Assembly (NCBI GenBank): GCA_902806595.1 | Contig: CADCXC010000003.1 | Location: forward strand, 1,860,001 to 1,924,000 | From: Pyrenopolyporus hunteri | Lineage: Eukaryota; Ascomycota; Sordariomycetes; Xylariales; Hypoxylaceae | Reading direction: 5' to 3' | Length of the DNA stretch: 64,000 nucleotides | Shown: positions 13,193 through 23,127 of the stretch, piece after piece | How positions within the stretch are numbered: the stretch's first letter is position 1 | Layout of the letters: every line of letters starts with the position of its first letter | Program-made: the position numbers and the translations under genes | Notes under the pieces: model-generated | Databases searched by the model: none | Told to the model about the DNA's origin: nothing | The model's input: only the letters and a program-made list of their open reading frames with translations

Positions 13193-16100
13193 ATGAATTC
13201 GTTGTGGTCGTCGAGACCGGCCGAGGATGGCTCCGATGCACCAAAAGCTTCCGTGGATGTTGCAGACATGGGAGTCGCCGACGTCGGTCTTGGAACAACG
13301 GCCGCACCCCCCAGCCGGCAACCCGTGCGACCTCCGCTACAGCGAAACCAAATCCAGCCGAATCCACCTATGCAACCTCCTCCGCCGACAAACAACCAGC
13401 CGACCGATTCGCTCTCTCTGGTACAGCTACGGCGCATAGTATCAGAATTTCCCCGTACAGAAGCCGCCGCATACGACTTCGAATACTCCGACACGGGCCC
13501 GCACGAGGAAGAAATCGACGAATGGTTTGTCTATCAGCCATGGCAATGGATACGACTGAACGCCGCCCAGAGAGCTTTCGAGTGGCAGTGGGAGCACGAT
13601 ATCGCGGCCAGAAAAGATGAAATCACTTGGGACGAGGCGGATGATGAGGCTAGAACCAATTTTATCCAGCAAGCCCTGGATGGTGTCAAAACAAGCGATG
13701 CCGCCACCCGCGGTGCTGCCATAGGAAAACTTACCTATCTTGTCCTGGGTCGATGGACCGACACTGCTGGTTCTCCCCCGGATGATAACGCGAAGCGTAG
13801 AAGCGTTGCCAACCCGGCCCAACTTGCCGCTATGAAGTCTGGCGTCCTGGAGATCGCGCAGTGGGATGGTATTCCTATTATATGGGCGGCCTTACGTAGC
13901 GCCTACGAAATACTATGGTACTTTACATCTTCCTACTCCTATAGACGCTGCTATACTGATACTTGCGCAGGGTAGACGAATCTTTAAGACCGCAGGGGAG
14001 CAGCCTAACGGAGGCGCAGGACGAACTTACGAACTTAATGACTATTATGTATATTTGTATACAGGAGGCGTTGAATGACAAGGATGGCATGGCAACGGTT
14101 CGCGATCAACTCTGTAAGTGTTGCGTTGCCGAAAATCTCTTCGAATATTCAAACTAAGAAGTATAGTGGGATTGGAACCCCATTTGACGACGTTTATGCT
14201 CACCGCTTCTGCCAAGCTGCGATGGCAAGAAGTAAACGTCGTGCCGCCTACTCAGGTACGCTGCGTCCAGATGCGTTTCCAGTACCTCACTAACCTGCTG
14301 ACCGGCCAGACTCTTCTGCTCTTGTGGAAGTCGATTCTTTTGGAGTTCGGTGGGACTCCGGAGATCGAAGAAACCAAAAAGGCTCTCAGAGAGACGGCCA
14401 CCGACGATAAGGAGAAAGACCTAATTACGGCTACGCCTCTGGATTATCATGTCTTCCGACAAGAAATCACCTCGAAGTATCCCGCTTACGTACCCCCTCA
14501 ACCGGTCATACCCCTTGAAGCAGATAACACTTCGCTTCTACCTCCGCTACCCAACCATCCTACTAGGAATAATGGCTCAAATGGTATACTCCCTGCTCCT
14601 CCCGGCACACAAAATGGAGGCGCATCGATCCTACATCAGCCCGTTCACATTGCCACTCCTGCGCCGTCTCCTCCCCCATCTCCGGCAGCCGGTGGTAAAG
14701 GAGGCAAGAAGCAAAATTACCAAACTAACCAGAACTTCCCGTTCATGTATCCCCCGCTAGATGCTACCAGTAATAGTGCGGGAGGTAAAGGTGCTGCTGG
14801 TCTACAAGATTTTCTCGTCGGTCGTAAATGGGAAGGCAGCGACGTGCCTGCATCTATACTCGAAGCCGGAGAGCTGTTCTCGAAACGAGTGCGCATGACC
14901 CGAGCTACGAGACAACTATGGGAGGAGCGGGAGAAGTTTCAAAGATTTGAGAGGGGCTGGGACCCCTCAGATGATGACATAGAAGATCTAGACCTGGATT
15001 CTCTGTCTCTCGGTGACGATATCGACGACGACAAGCTTCTGGAAACCATCGAAAAGAGAGAAAAGAAAGCCCGAGGTGCCGAGATCGACTATGGCCCGAA
15101 TCCGAACGTCGACCCAGAAATTAAACGACGACTAGAAGCCATCGAGTCATTCTACGTAAGTAGGTGTGCGTTCGTATCGGTGGATCGCGGCTAATTATCG
15201 ACAGACTTCCGCGCTGCCGCAACTGCAGTCTTTGGTTATAGTCCTGATGAAGGGCGTATTGTATAACGTTACTGCATGTATTGCCCTTCCTGCTAACGGC
15301 CAGCAATCGGGAATACCGGGAATTAACCAGCCTCGCGTGAATGGAGGCCCTGCCACAAATAGGTCGCAGGACAGTTCCATGGTAGCCACCTCGACTAACC
15401 AAGACGGTACTGAGCCTTCGCTGGAGGACTTGGATGCTGCTAGATGCCGAGAGATCGAATCGAAGGCAGCCACGGGAATCATTCTTTTGCTCATGAAGTG
15501 GCTCAAGATCTCGCGTAGGTGATCCATGCCTCACGATCCTAATTTCCGTCTTACTGATTATTTATCTAGATGTTTTGAAATTTGAATACTTGGCCCAACT
15601 ACTACTGGATTCCAATTATCTCCCCTTGGTTCTCAAACTATTTGCGCATCAAGATATCCAACAGGTGGTCGATAGCAAGACGGACCGCCTCGAACACAGG
15701 TAAACGCCTCCCCAGCTCTAGTGTACTCTGACTCGTCTCACGGTTTTCAGTTTCTTCCAGTTTTGCAATGACCGCGCCCACCCCGCTGAAAAATTGCCGG
15801 CGGAGCCGACAGAGATCGACGGGCCAGAGGATGAAAGTGAGGATGATGCCGCACCTCCACCCATCAAGCGACGACGATCACCGCCCGAGCAAGTGGCCGA
15901 AGGCGGCGAGCCCGTGAATAAGGTCGAAGGGCAGCTCCCCACTCGCCCTGAAGTAGACGAATTAGGGTACCCGGTGAACCCCCTGCCGAAGGAGCCTATT
16001 ACCGACTTCTCGCGCCGTAATTTCTTCGCTCTCATAAACTATCTACGAATCATGCAGAAGATCTGCAAGAATAAGGCGCACCGTAATCTGTTACTGGTAC

Positions 16101-16537
16101 AGTATAAATCGTCGAACATTATACGGAAATCGCTTAAAGTACCGCAAAACGAGCTGCGGCTCTACACGCTCAAGCTCTTCAAGAACCAGGTTCCGTACTG
16201 CGGCCGCAAGTGGCGGCAAAGCAACATGCGCGTGATTACTGCCATATATCTACACTGCCGACCAGAGCTCCGGGATGAGTGGTTGGCGGGCAGCGACGTA
16301 GACGCGGAAGTGGAAGAAGCGCTACCGCTCGAGCAAGCTCTTCGAAGCTTGACCCACTGGTTCAATGTCCGGAGGTACCCGGATCAGATGGCTGCCGACA
16401 TCAGAGAGGCGTTGCGGAACGAGCAAGACTTCTTCAAGCGCGAACTCGAGAAGCTGGACGTGTGGGCCGACCTCGGTCAAACGGAAAATATGAACTTCGA
16501 GTGGGAGCATATTGGAACTGGCCCCGCGTACGGCTAA
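13193..16537 (+). CDS. ham-2: STRIPAK subunit, STRIP1/2-Far11 homologue (HAM-2/PRO22 type)
   Basis: Seven exons: 13193-13917, 13971-14113, 14167-14255, 14310-15155, 15205-15514, 15570-15699 and 15751-16537. The introns are 49-55 nt and the frame is continuous for 1009 residues. The intron at 14256-14309 is 54 nt and carries no stop, so it could be mistaken for coding; removing it joins VVPPTQ to TLLLLWKSILLEFGG. The N-terminal half matches the N1221 domain (YDFEYSDTGPHEEEIDEWF, VYQPWQWIRLNAAQRAFEWQ) and the C-terminal half the DUF3402 domain (FFALINYLRIMQKICKNKAH, HRNLLLVQYKSSNI). A Pro-rich disordered linker and an acidic patch lie between. In Neurospora and Sordaria this subunit works with striatin at the nuclear envelope and ER, and is needed for cell fusion and fruiting bodies. 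The symbol follows the Neurospora orthologue. Confidence 0.93.
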
Positions 16538-18052
16538 TCGTGCTGAGTTACTCGGCGGGCCTCTTAAGATCGAAGCGCCAACCTTATCCGCGTATCCCTG
16601 GCTGCCTCCATACGGCATGTGTTCGATGCATAGACCTTCAACCCAGGTGCGGCCGGGGCCTTATCATACCTAGGCAGGGAGGTAGGCATTGAACCCCTGA
16701 ATGGATGTCATCAAGGTGGCTCTATGCGCCTTCTTTTCGGATGGGACCCTAAGGTATAGGCTACCTAACCATGCCACGTAAAGGAGAGACCCTAGGGGGC
16801 GAGCCTAGGGGTGGTGGATAGATAGATTCTATGTAGTCGTGCATACGTAGGTACCTACCTACCTACCTAGCTACTTATAAGTTAGGCAGTCAGGTGCTCC
16901 CAGAACCCCGTGTTCTCGCATTTGAGCGGAGCGGCCAGCTTAAGTCCTATCTCCATAGCAATACGGAAATGGCATGTTGCAGTACATATAGCCCGGGGAA
17001 TAAGACCCACGAACGAAGGCTTGCTGGACCGGCCTGACCTTGATACATATACGGACATAGACGGTACCTGTATATGTACGTAGGTGGCTCAGCCGGATGC
17101 TGGATTCGGTTGTTAATGAAAGGTAGTGAGCGTGAGCGGGTATGGATGGGTAAGGTTAACCATGTCCCTGGTCTACCCAGTCCTATCTTATACATGTCCA
17201 ATAAGTGTGCCGATGCGGATACAGAACACTATCGACAACCAACAGGACCCCTAACGATATCCTACCATGCTTTATTAGTAATACCGTTAAGGACCCCGAT
17301 TCTTAAGCGCCGGGGCGTCCTGAACCCCCCACGAACCAGGAAAGATAGGTACCTACTACCTATGCACATCTGATCCGCGGTCCGATTTATCGTCTAACCC
17401 GGTATGGAAGAACAAAGTGAAAACCTCTAGTGGGGCTTCTTGCATAGGTACAATATCCGGGTGTAGTAAAAGCCGTTAGCCCATGCTATCGCAAGTTAGT
17501 GGGCTTCCTTTAAGCACCTAACGTCCCCATCTCCAACAATTTAAATCCCCATCCCTCGGTATCTTACGAAGCTAGGCGGTTGATTAAGTCATTGACCGGG
17601 GCTATAGCCGGGGTGTAGGTAGGAATGTAGACCCGCTCCGCCCTTATGTATAGTAGGTATTGCTGCAGGTTATCCGCGAACATCAGTACATCCGTCCGCC
17701 GTACCGCAGCAGCTTAACCCCCCCAATCCTATTATCTCATCGCACACCATACGATCTACCCTAGTGCACACCTACCTACCTACCCAGGGGTAGTTTAGGT
17801 ACCTACCTACCTATTCATCCTGCCGTTTGCAGACATTCGTTATCATACCGTTCGTCCTATCGTATCATTTCGCATCGGACAAGCAGGGGTGGGGGTATAC
17901 GCAACGACCTGGTACCCCTAGGCGAGGTACGAATAGGCTCTGTACCTTTCTACCTACCCGGTAGCTATCCCCAAAGCAAAGGAAGGGATACGAGACACAA
18001 GACGAGCAAGGGAGAGCAGAGGAGAGTCCTACCCCACCCCCGAGCCGGAGAC
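16538..18052. other. Intergenic region with CCTA repeats
   Basis: No supportable gene. It holds CCTA/TAGG clusters at 16846-16875 and 17770-17813 and several single GTACCTA units. It probably contains the 3' end of the STRIPAK gene and the promoter of the carrier gene. Confidence 0.65.
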
Positions 18053-19570
18053 ATGGTCGCCGACGCGGACCGCAGCAAGACCTCGCCGGTGCTCTCGCTG
18101 GTCGCCGGCGGGATCGCGGGCGGCGTTGAGTCCGCGTGCACGTGAGTTCCCTCCCCCCCTCCCTTTTTTTTCGTTCTTACGCACTATACGGAAACACCTA
18201 CCTACACCCACCTGTCCGATATATGTTCCAAGTACACTAGATTCGGAATTTTTTTAATATGCAACCAAAGGATTAACGTCCTGCCAGGTACCCCTTCGAG
18301 TTCGCGAAGACGCGCGTGCAGCTGTACGGACATGAGGGCATCAGGAACCCGTTCATGATCGTGGCTAAGGTGGCGAGGGAGGAGGGCTTGCGCGCGCTGT
18401 ATAAGGGGTGCTCGACTATGGTTGTGGTATGTGTACATCTGTTTTTCATGTCTTATTTTTTTTTTTTTTTTTTTTTTGTTTCTCTTCAGATGCTTTGCCT
18501 TTTTCTGGCTTTAATCCCGGCTATTAGTGCATATGCCGTATGATCTTACTACTACTCGAGGTAGTTGTGATACTTCTTGCTATATCGAAATCTTGAGGAC
18601 TTATCTAGAGGTAATTCTATAAAGGTCTCGAGAGGTAGTTTTCAGAAAATGCCTAATACCTACGTAGCTGCTTGATCAAACAGCTCAGATAGGGGTTGAG
18701 GTCTTAAACTCCTATTTTATACACCTTTTTATACACCTTTTACCAGTAGTAGTATACTACTTAAATCCCACGGTCGTAGAGTTCCTTTTTAGCATTGAAC
18801 ACTAGCACCTACCTTCCTACAAACCCTATCTTTGCAGCCAGTTTTCTTCATTACCTCTACATACCTACGTCTCATACCCAATACCTCCATCATCTCACAC
18901 ACCCACACCACAGGGCTCCATCGGCAAAGACGCCGTCCGCTTCGTCGCCTTCGACAGCATCCGCTCGCTCTTCGAGGACCCGGAAACGCACCGGTCGACG
19001 ACGGCGCAGTCCATCGCCTCGGGCATGCTCACCGGGGTCGTCGCCTCGACGGCCATCGTGACGCCGTCGGAGCGGATAAAGACGGCGCTCATCGACGACG
19101 CCCGGACGGCGCGGCGCTTCCGGTCGCCGGCGCACTGCGTCGCCGTGCTCTGGCGCGAGCAGGGCGCCCTGCGCGCCCTGTACAGCGGCTACGCCACCAC
19201 GACCCTCAAGCAGGTCGGCACCACCGGCTTCCGGCTGGGCTCGTACGCGGCCCTGAAGGACTGGGAGCGCGGGCTCGGCCCGGAGCTGGGCGTGGACGTG
19301 GACTCGGCGGCGGTGAGCTTCGCGAACGGCACGGTGGCGGGCACGCTGACGACGCTGGCGACGCAGCCGTTCGACACGGTGAAGACGAAGGCGCAGCAGG
19401 CGCGGGCGGTGCGCACGCTCGAGTGCGTGCGCGCCGTGTACGCGGAGGACGGGGTCCGCGGCTTCTGGCGCGGCACGGTTATGAGGCTCGGCCGCACGGT
19501 GATGGCGGGCGGGATCTTGTTCACGGCGAACGAGCAGGCGCTGAAGGTGTTGAAGACGCTGTTTGCGTAG
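18053..19570 (+). CDS. Mitochondrial carrier, tricarboxylate/citrate (Ctp1) type
   Basis: Three exons: 18053-18141, 18288-18426 and 18914-19570, encoding 294 residues, the usual carrier length. All three carrier signatures (Px[DE]xx[KR]) are present: YPFEFAKTR, spanning the first splice junction, TPSERIKTA and QPFDTVKTK, one per repeat, so six inner-membrane helices are expected. The segments KGCSTMVVGSIGKDAVRF and KTALIDDARTARRF resemble yeast Ctp1, which exchanges citrate for malate or other tricarboxylates; the substrate here is inferred. Intron 1 is 146 nt. Intron 2 is 487 nt, the longest in the window, and includes a long T run near 18450-18476. Exon 3 is strikingly GC-rich against AT-rich intron DNA. 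Confidence 0.9.
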
Positions 19571-20357
19571 GTAGGTAGATAGATCTTGAGTCCCGGGTCT
19601 GGTTATATGTGAGTTCTGGTTATAGAGGTGTGGGCCATAGAGATAGACCTATATCTTATACATATGGTTGGGGATAAAAGGGGGCGGGGGGGCGGAAAAT
19701 AAGAGGTAGGGGGAGAAACGTCAAGTTACGCATTTTGAGATGCAATAGATGGGGATTTATCGTACTGCTTCTCACCAGGCAAAACTAACCCTAACAAACC
19801 TGAGGTAGCTTTCTATGGTTTGAAGGGTTAATGAGGTTTATGACTTACCCTCGTTCAGCTAGCTTTCCAATCAGGGAGCATGGTCGTCTCGTTCGACAGA
19901 CTGCTTCATTTTATATATCTCAGTATATATCTCAGGCTAGGTACCTAGGCGATTTCGTAGTATTGAGAGGCTCCATTGATAGAGCTCTTCTATACTACAT
20001 TGCCGTAAATCTATAATATAAGGGAAATGGGTATCAATGAGCACCGATTCTTAGTCTATCTGCATCGATATGATGCCGTACACTCGTCAGGGCTATATTG
20101 AACTTTCAGGTAAAAAGCAAGAACCCCCGTAGCCCACGTGCAGCGTGGTCTCTTCACATTTAAAGGACCACTTATTCTTCCGCCCCCAATTCTCTTTTGA
20201 ATAGCAAATGTACGAAGAATGTACGCATAAGTCCCGAAACGTCCGGAACCTGGTGGAAGGGTATAGTTTATAATAAAAGCGAGCTGCTGCCAGGGGTGCC
20301 TTATTCCGTTGTCTAAGCTCTCCCTTTCTTTCTCTACTCATATTTCTAAGTCCATCT
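19571..20357. other. Convergent intergenic region
   Basis: Region between two convergent genes, so mostly 3' UTR and terminators. A G-rich run (about 19678-19700) and a single TAACCCTAAC telomere-like octamer context (about 19788) are visible. No gene is seen. Confidence 0.6.
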
Positions 20358-21548
20358 TCACTGCGCTGGGCCCGGGAGGAGCTGCCAACCTGGCACCGCC
20401 CTGAAAGGCTGGTTCCGAATATATGTGCTAATGTCGGTTTGGCGCGCGCACTCATTAATGTAATCGTGCACCTGGGGTAGTATGTAACCCTCCTCTTCAG
20501 CATCTCCTATGAATTCGGGTATCTGTATCAGGTTGTAAGGCTCGCTGCGTGCCTTCTCGAGCGAGTCGTCTACGAGTAGAGTGTCGGCTTGGCTCCAGCG
20601 CTTGCCCAATTCTACATCCGGGTGGCTAGCGGCGACTATGGGGTCGTTCCACAGCGTAGTCAGCCGCTTGTAGCACATCACTCGCGTGTTATAGTCGTTG
20701 TTCGTCAGACCGAAGCGGTCGCGGCCCCATACCGCAACAACGCGCGAGAGCTCCTCGGGTGTGAGAAGCTGCGCGCACATACGGGACACATTTGCCGGCT
20801 TCGCCGACGACCAGATCACCACCTTGAAAGTGTTGATGCAGTATCGCAGAAAGACGCGCGCGTGCGGGCGCTCGACGAAGGAGGTTGGGTTGCGACGGTC
20901 CGGTCGGTGCAAGAGCGTCCCGTTGAGGTCAATAACCACGAGGATCTTGCGCGCGTATGGCAGCTGGAAAGGTAGAAACGATGCCTGCTTAAGATACTCG
21001 GGCGACGGCTCCGGGACGCCACCCGATGCTGCAGAAGGCGAGTTTATCTTGTCTCTCGACGTCTTCCGTTCGGGGCGGCGTTCGCGTCTCGCGCGCTTGG
21101 ATTTATTGTCTGTCGGGCTCGATGGTCTTGACGACTGCGACCCTACGACGGAAGGAGGTGAGTAGGGGGGAGAGTCAGTTTCGCGCGGCGGCGGCGTCAG
21201 GCTGGTCGGAGGAAGGTTGTTAATGGAGGCAAAATCCTGGGGTTGCGACGGTATGCTGCCTCCCTGGTAGCTCTGGGGTATGAATTGAGAGGCAGCCGGG
21301 TTGAAATTTCCATGGGGGGCTGGCTGCTGGTAACCCCATTGATATCCCCAGTTTCTTGCGCTCATGATAAGAGAGTCTTTGTCCTTGAGGGGGGAATCGG
21401 TTGTAACTTGGGATTCGGTCGAGGGTGTCGCGAGTGCTGAGTAGCAACGAGCTGGGACTCTTAAGTGCCTGCGAAAAGAGTGTCTTATAAACCCAACCGA
21501 TGGTCTCGCTACGCTACGCAGCACATTGCTGTGATGTATTGACCACAT
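20358..21548 (-). CDS. FCP1/NIF-fold HAD phosphatase-like protein with mitochondrial presequence
   Basis: Single exon, 396 residues, from the ATG at 21548; the frame extends upstream without another ATG. The first 45 residues (MWSIHHSNVLRSVARPSVGF and onward) lack acidic residues, are Arg-rich and end in a RCYS context like a mitochondrial processing site. A second ATG at 21365 would give a form without the presequence. A Ser/Pro-rich basic linker precedes the NLI-interacting-factor domain (about residues 195-375). HAD motifs seen are DLNGTLL (motif I), VVIWSSAKP (motif II) and LLVDDSLEK (motif IV). In motif I the usual DxD acid/base Asp is Asn, so catalysis may be weak or lost. The fold is shared by Fcp1, SCP and the import receptor Tim50. 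A Tim50-like or other mitochondrial role is inference. It diverges from RRP36. Confidence 0.8.
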   Translation of the reverse strand: MWSIHHSNVLRSVARPSVGFIRHSFRRHLRVPARCYSALATPSTESQVTTDSPLKDKDSLIMSARNWGYQWGYQQPAPHGNFNPAASQFIPQSYQGGSIPSQPQDFASINNLPPTSLTPPPRETDSPPYSPPSVVGSQSSRPSSPTDNKSKRARRERRPERKTSRDKINSPSAASGGVPEPSPEYLKQASFLPFQLPYARKILVVIDLNGTLLHRPDRRNPTSFVERPHARVFLRYCINTFKVVIWSSAKPANVSRMCAQLLTPEELSRVVAVWGRDRFGLTNNDYNTRVMCYKRLTTLWNDPIVAASHPDVELGKRWSQADTLLVDDSLEKARSEPYNLIQIPEFIGDAEEEGYILPQVHDYINECARQTDISTYIRNQPFRAVPGWQLLPGPAQ

Positions 21549-21903
21549 AAAGAAAGACAATGTGGTTTTGAGTTTCTTTGAAGAGGCGAGGAGCTGAATG
21601 TTGCTGCTGGTATTTATTTTCGAGGGCTGTGCAGGCGCAGGTGTAGTACAAGTCGGATTGGCTGGCGAAGTGGCCGGCAGATAATCGAGACCCTGAAGAA
21701 TTGTGGTGGGGACCCCGGTCGTTTTATCGATAACCAACACATTATCTCTTATCTTATCGCCTGGACTACCTATTTTTATTTCTACATGTTATTGTATATA
21801 CTTATCGTCGTGCCGCCTTGCACGTACCTACCTACTACCTAATTCTGTGCAGCTGCTGGGATTTTCGCCGGGTCAGATCCCATACTCTTCTTCCTCTACC
21901 ACA
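21549..21903. promoter_or_regulatory. Bidirectional promoter with GATA-motif cluster
   Basis: 355-bp spacer between divergent start codons (FCP1-like on minus, RRP36 on plus), so both promoters must lie here or within the transcripts. Five TTATC/GATAA motifs sit within 21724-21758 and a sixth at 21802-21806. These match the core site of fungal GATA factors. Function is inferred from clustering alone. Confidence 0.55.
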
Positions 21904-22904
21904 ATGGAGCGCATAGCATCAGCTAAGCGTAAAGCACCATTTTCAACTCTCCAACGGCGCGTACGGGCAAGAAAAGACGAACCCGAAGATATCCCCAGCG
22001 ACGGATCCCAGGTAGAGGAAAGTAGCGAAGACGAAGATTCCGAAACGCAAAGCCACGACGGCGACGATGACGACGAAGAGCAGGACAGCAACGAAGTATG
22101 TAGCTGTAGCATGACGGCTAACCATAAGCTAAACACTAACCAATCCTACAGTCCAATTCTTCATCCGAAGACGACGACGACGAAGTAGAGGATCCATCGG
22201 CAGCAGCCTCAAAAATCTCGTTCGGAGCCTTAGTCAAAGCCCAAGAATCGCTCCCCGGTATACGGCGGAAGAAGGGCCGCAACTCTGCAGAGAGCGACGA
22301 AGACGACAGCGAAGATGACAACGAGCGCAACGACTCACGCCCAGAATCGAAACCCAAAGCGCCCAAGCCCCACCGAACAAACAAGCACGCGCCCACCGAG
22401 CAGACGAGCAAGCGTCCCGTAAGCCGAAAGCGGGAAGTCGTCGCCGTGCACAAGCCCGTGGCGCGGGACCCGCGGTTCTCCGCGGCCGTATCCGCGCGTG
22501 CTACGGACGAGGAGCGCGCGCGGCGCGCCTACGGGTTCCTGGACGAGTACCGGGAGACCGAGATCGCGCGGGTGCGGGAGGCGGCGCGGAAGACGAAGGA
22601 TCCCGCGGCGAAGGAGGAGCTGAAGCGGGCGCTGGCGTCGATGGAGGGCAAGAAGGCGGCGCAGGCGCAGCGGGAGCGGGAGCGGCGGGTGGTCGAGGAG
22701 CACCGGCGGCGGGAGAAGGAGCTCGTGAGGCAGGGCAAGAAGCCCTTCTACCTCAAGCGCAGCGAGCAGAAGAAGCGCCTGCTCGTCGAGCGCTTCGAGG
22801 GCATGAAGAACAAGCAGGTCGACCGCGCCATCGAGCGCCGCAGGAAGAAGTTGGCTGCTAAGGAGAGGAGGGATATGCCGATGGCTAGACGGGAGGCGAG
22901 ATGA
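21904..22904 (+). CDS. RRP36: rRNA biogenesis protein RRP36
   Basis: Two exons, 21904-22095 and 22152-22904, with a 56-nt phase-0 intron, giving 314 residues. The N-terminal third is acidic (Asp/Glu/Ser runs). The conserved family blocks follow: KISFGALVKAQESL, VARDPRFS, YGFLDEYRETEI, a long Arg/Lys/Glu coiled-coil-like helix, GKKPFYLKRSEQKK, and a tail ending KKLAAKERRDMPMARREAR. RRP36 is a nucleolar component of the 90S pre-ribosome needed for early cleavages of pre-rRNA that lead to 18S rRNA. The second exon is much richer in GC than the flanking DNA. It shares its promoter with the FCP1-like gene and ends about 220 bp from the convergent COQ8. Confidence 0.93.
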
Positions 22905-23127
22905 TGATGATATGATCGGATAATGACGATGGTGAAGGGAAGCTCTGTTACGGGTAGTCTCTAGCACGCTAGGCGCGTGGCTTGCAGCCTCTTAAGGCAA
23001 TTATCAGTTACAAACAAGATACCATTTTGCCCACAATTATACCTATCTATCCCCGCAATGCTCCGTCGCCCCTATTTCATGTGACACTATGGATTGTTGT
23101 ATATACAGAGGTGAGTGGTGGTGGGTA

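Noticed and set aside
18832..19578. 248-codon plus frame over carrier exon 3
   Set aside because: Arg/Gly/Ala-rich shadow in the second frame of a GC-rich exon. The carrier frame holds the signature motifs.
22335..22967. 210-codon minus frame antisense to RRP36
   Set aside because: Leu/Arg/Pro-rich shadow of the GC-biased RRP36 exon. The plus strand carries the conserved family motifs.
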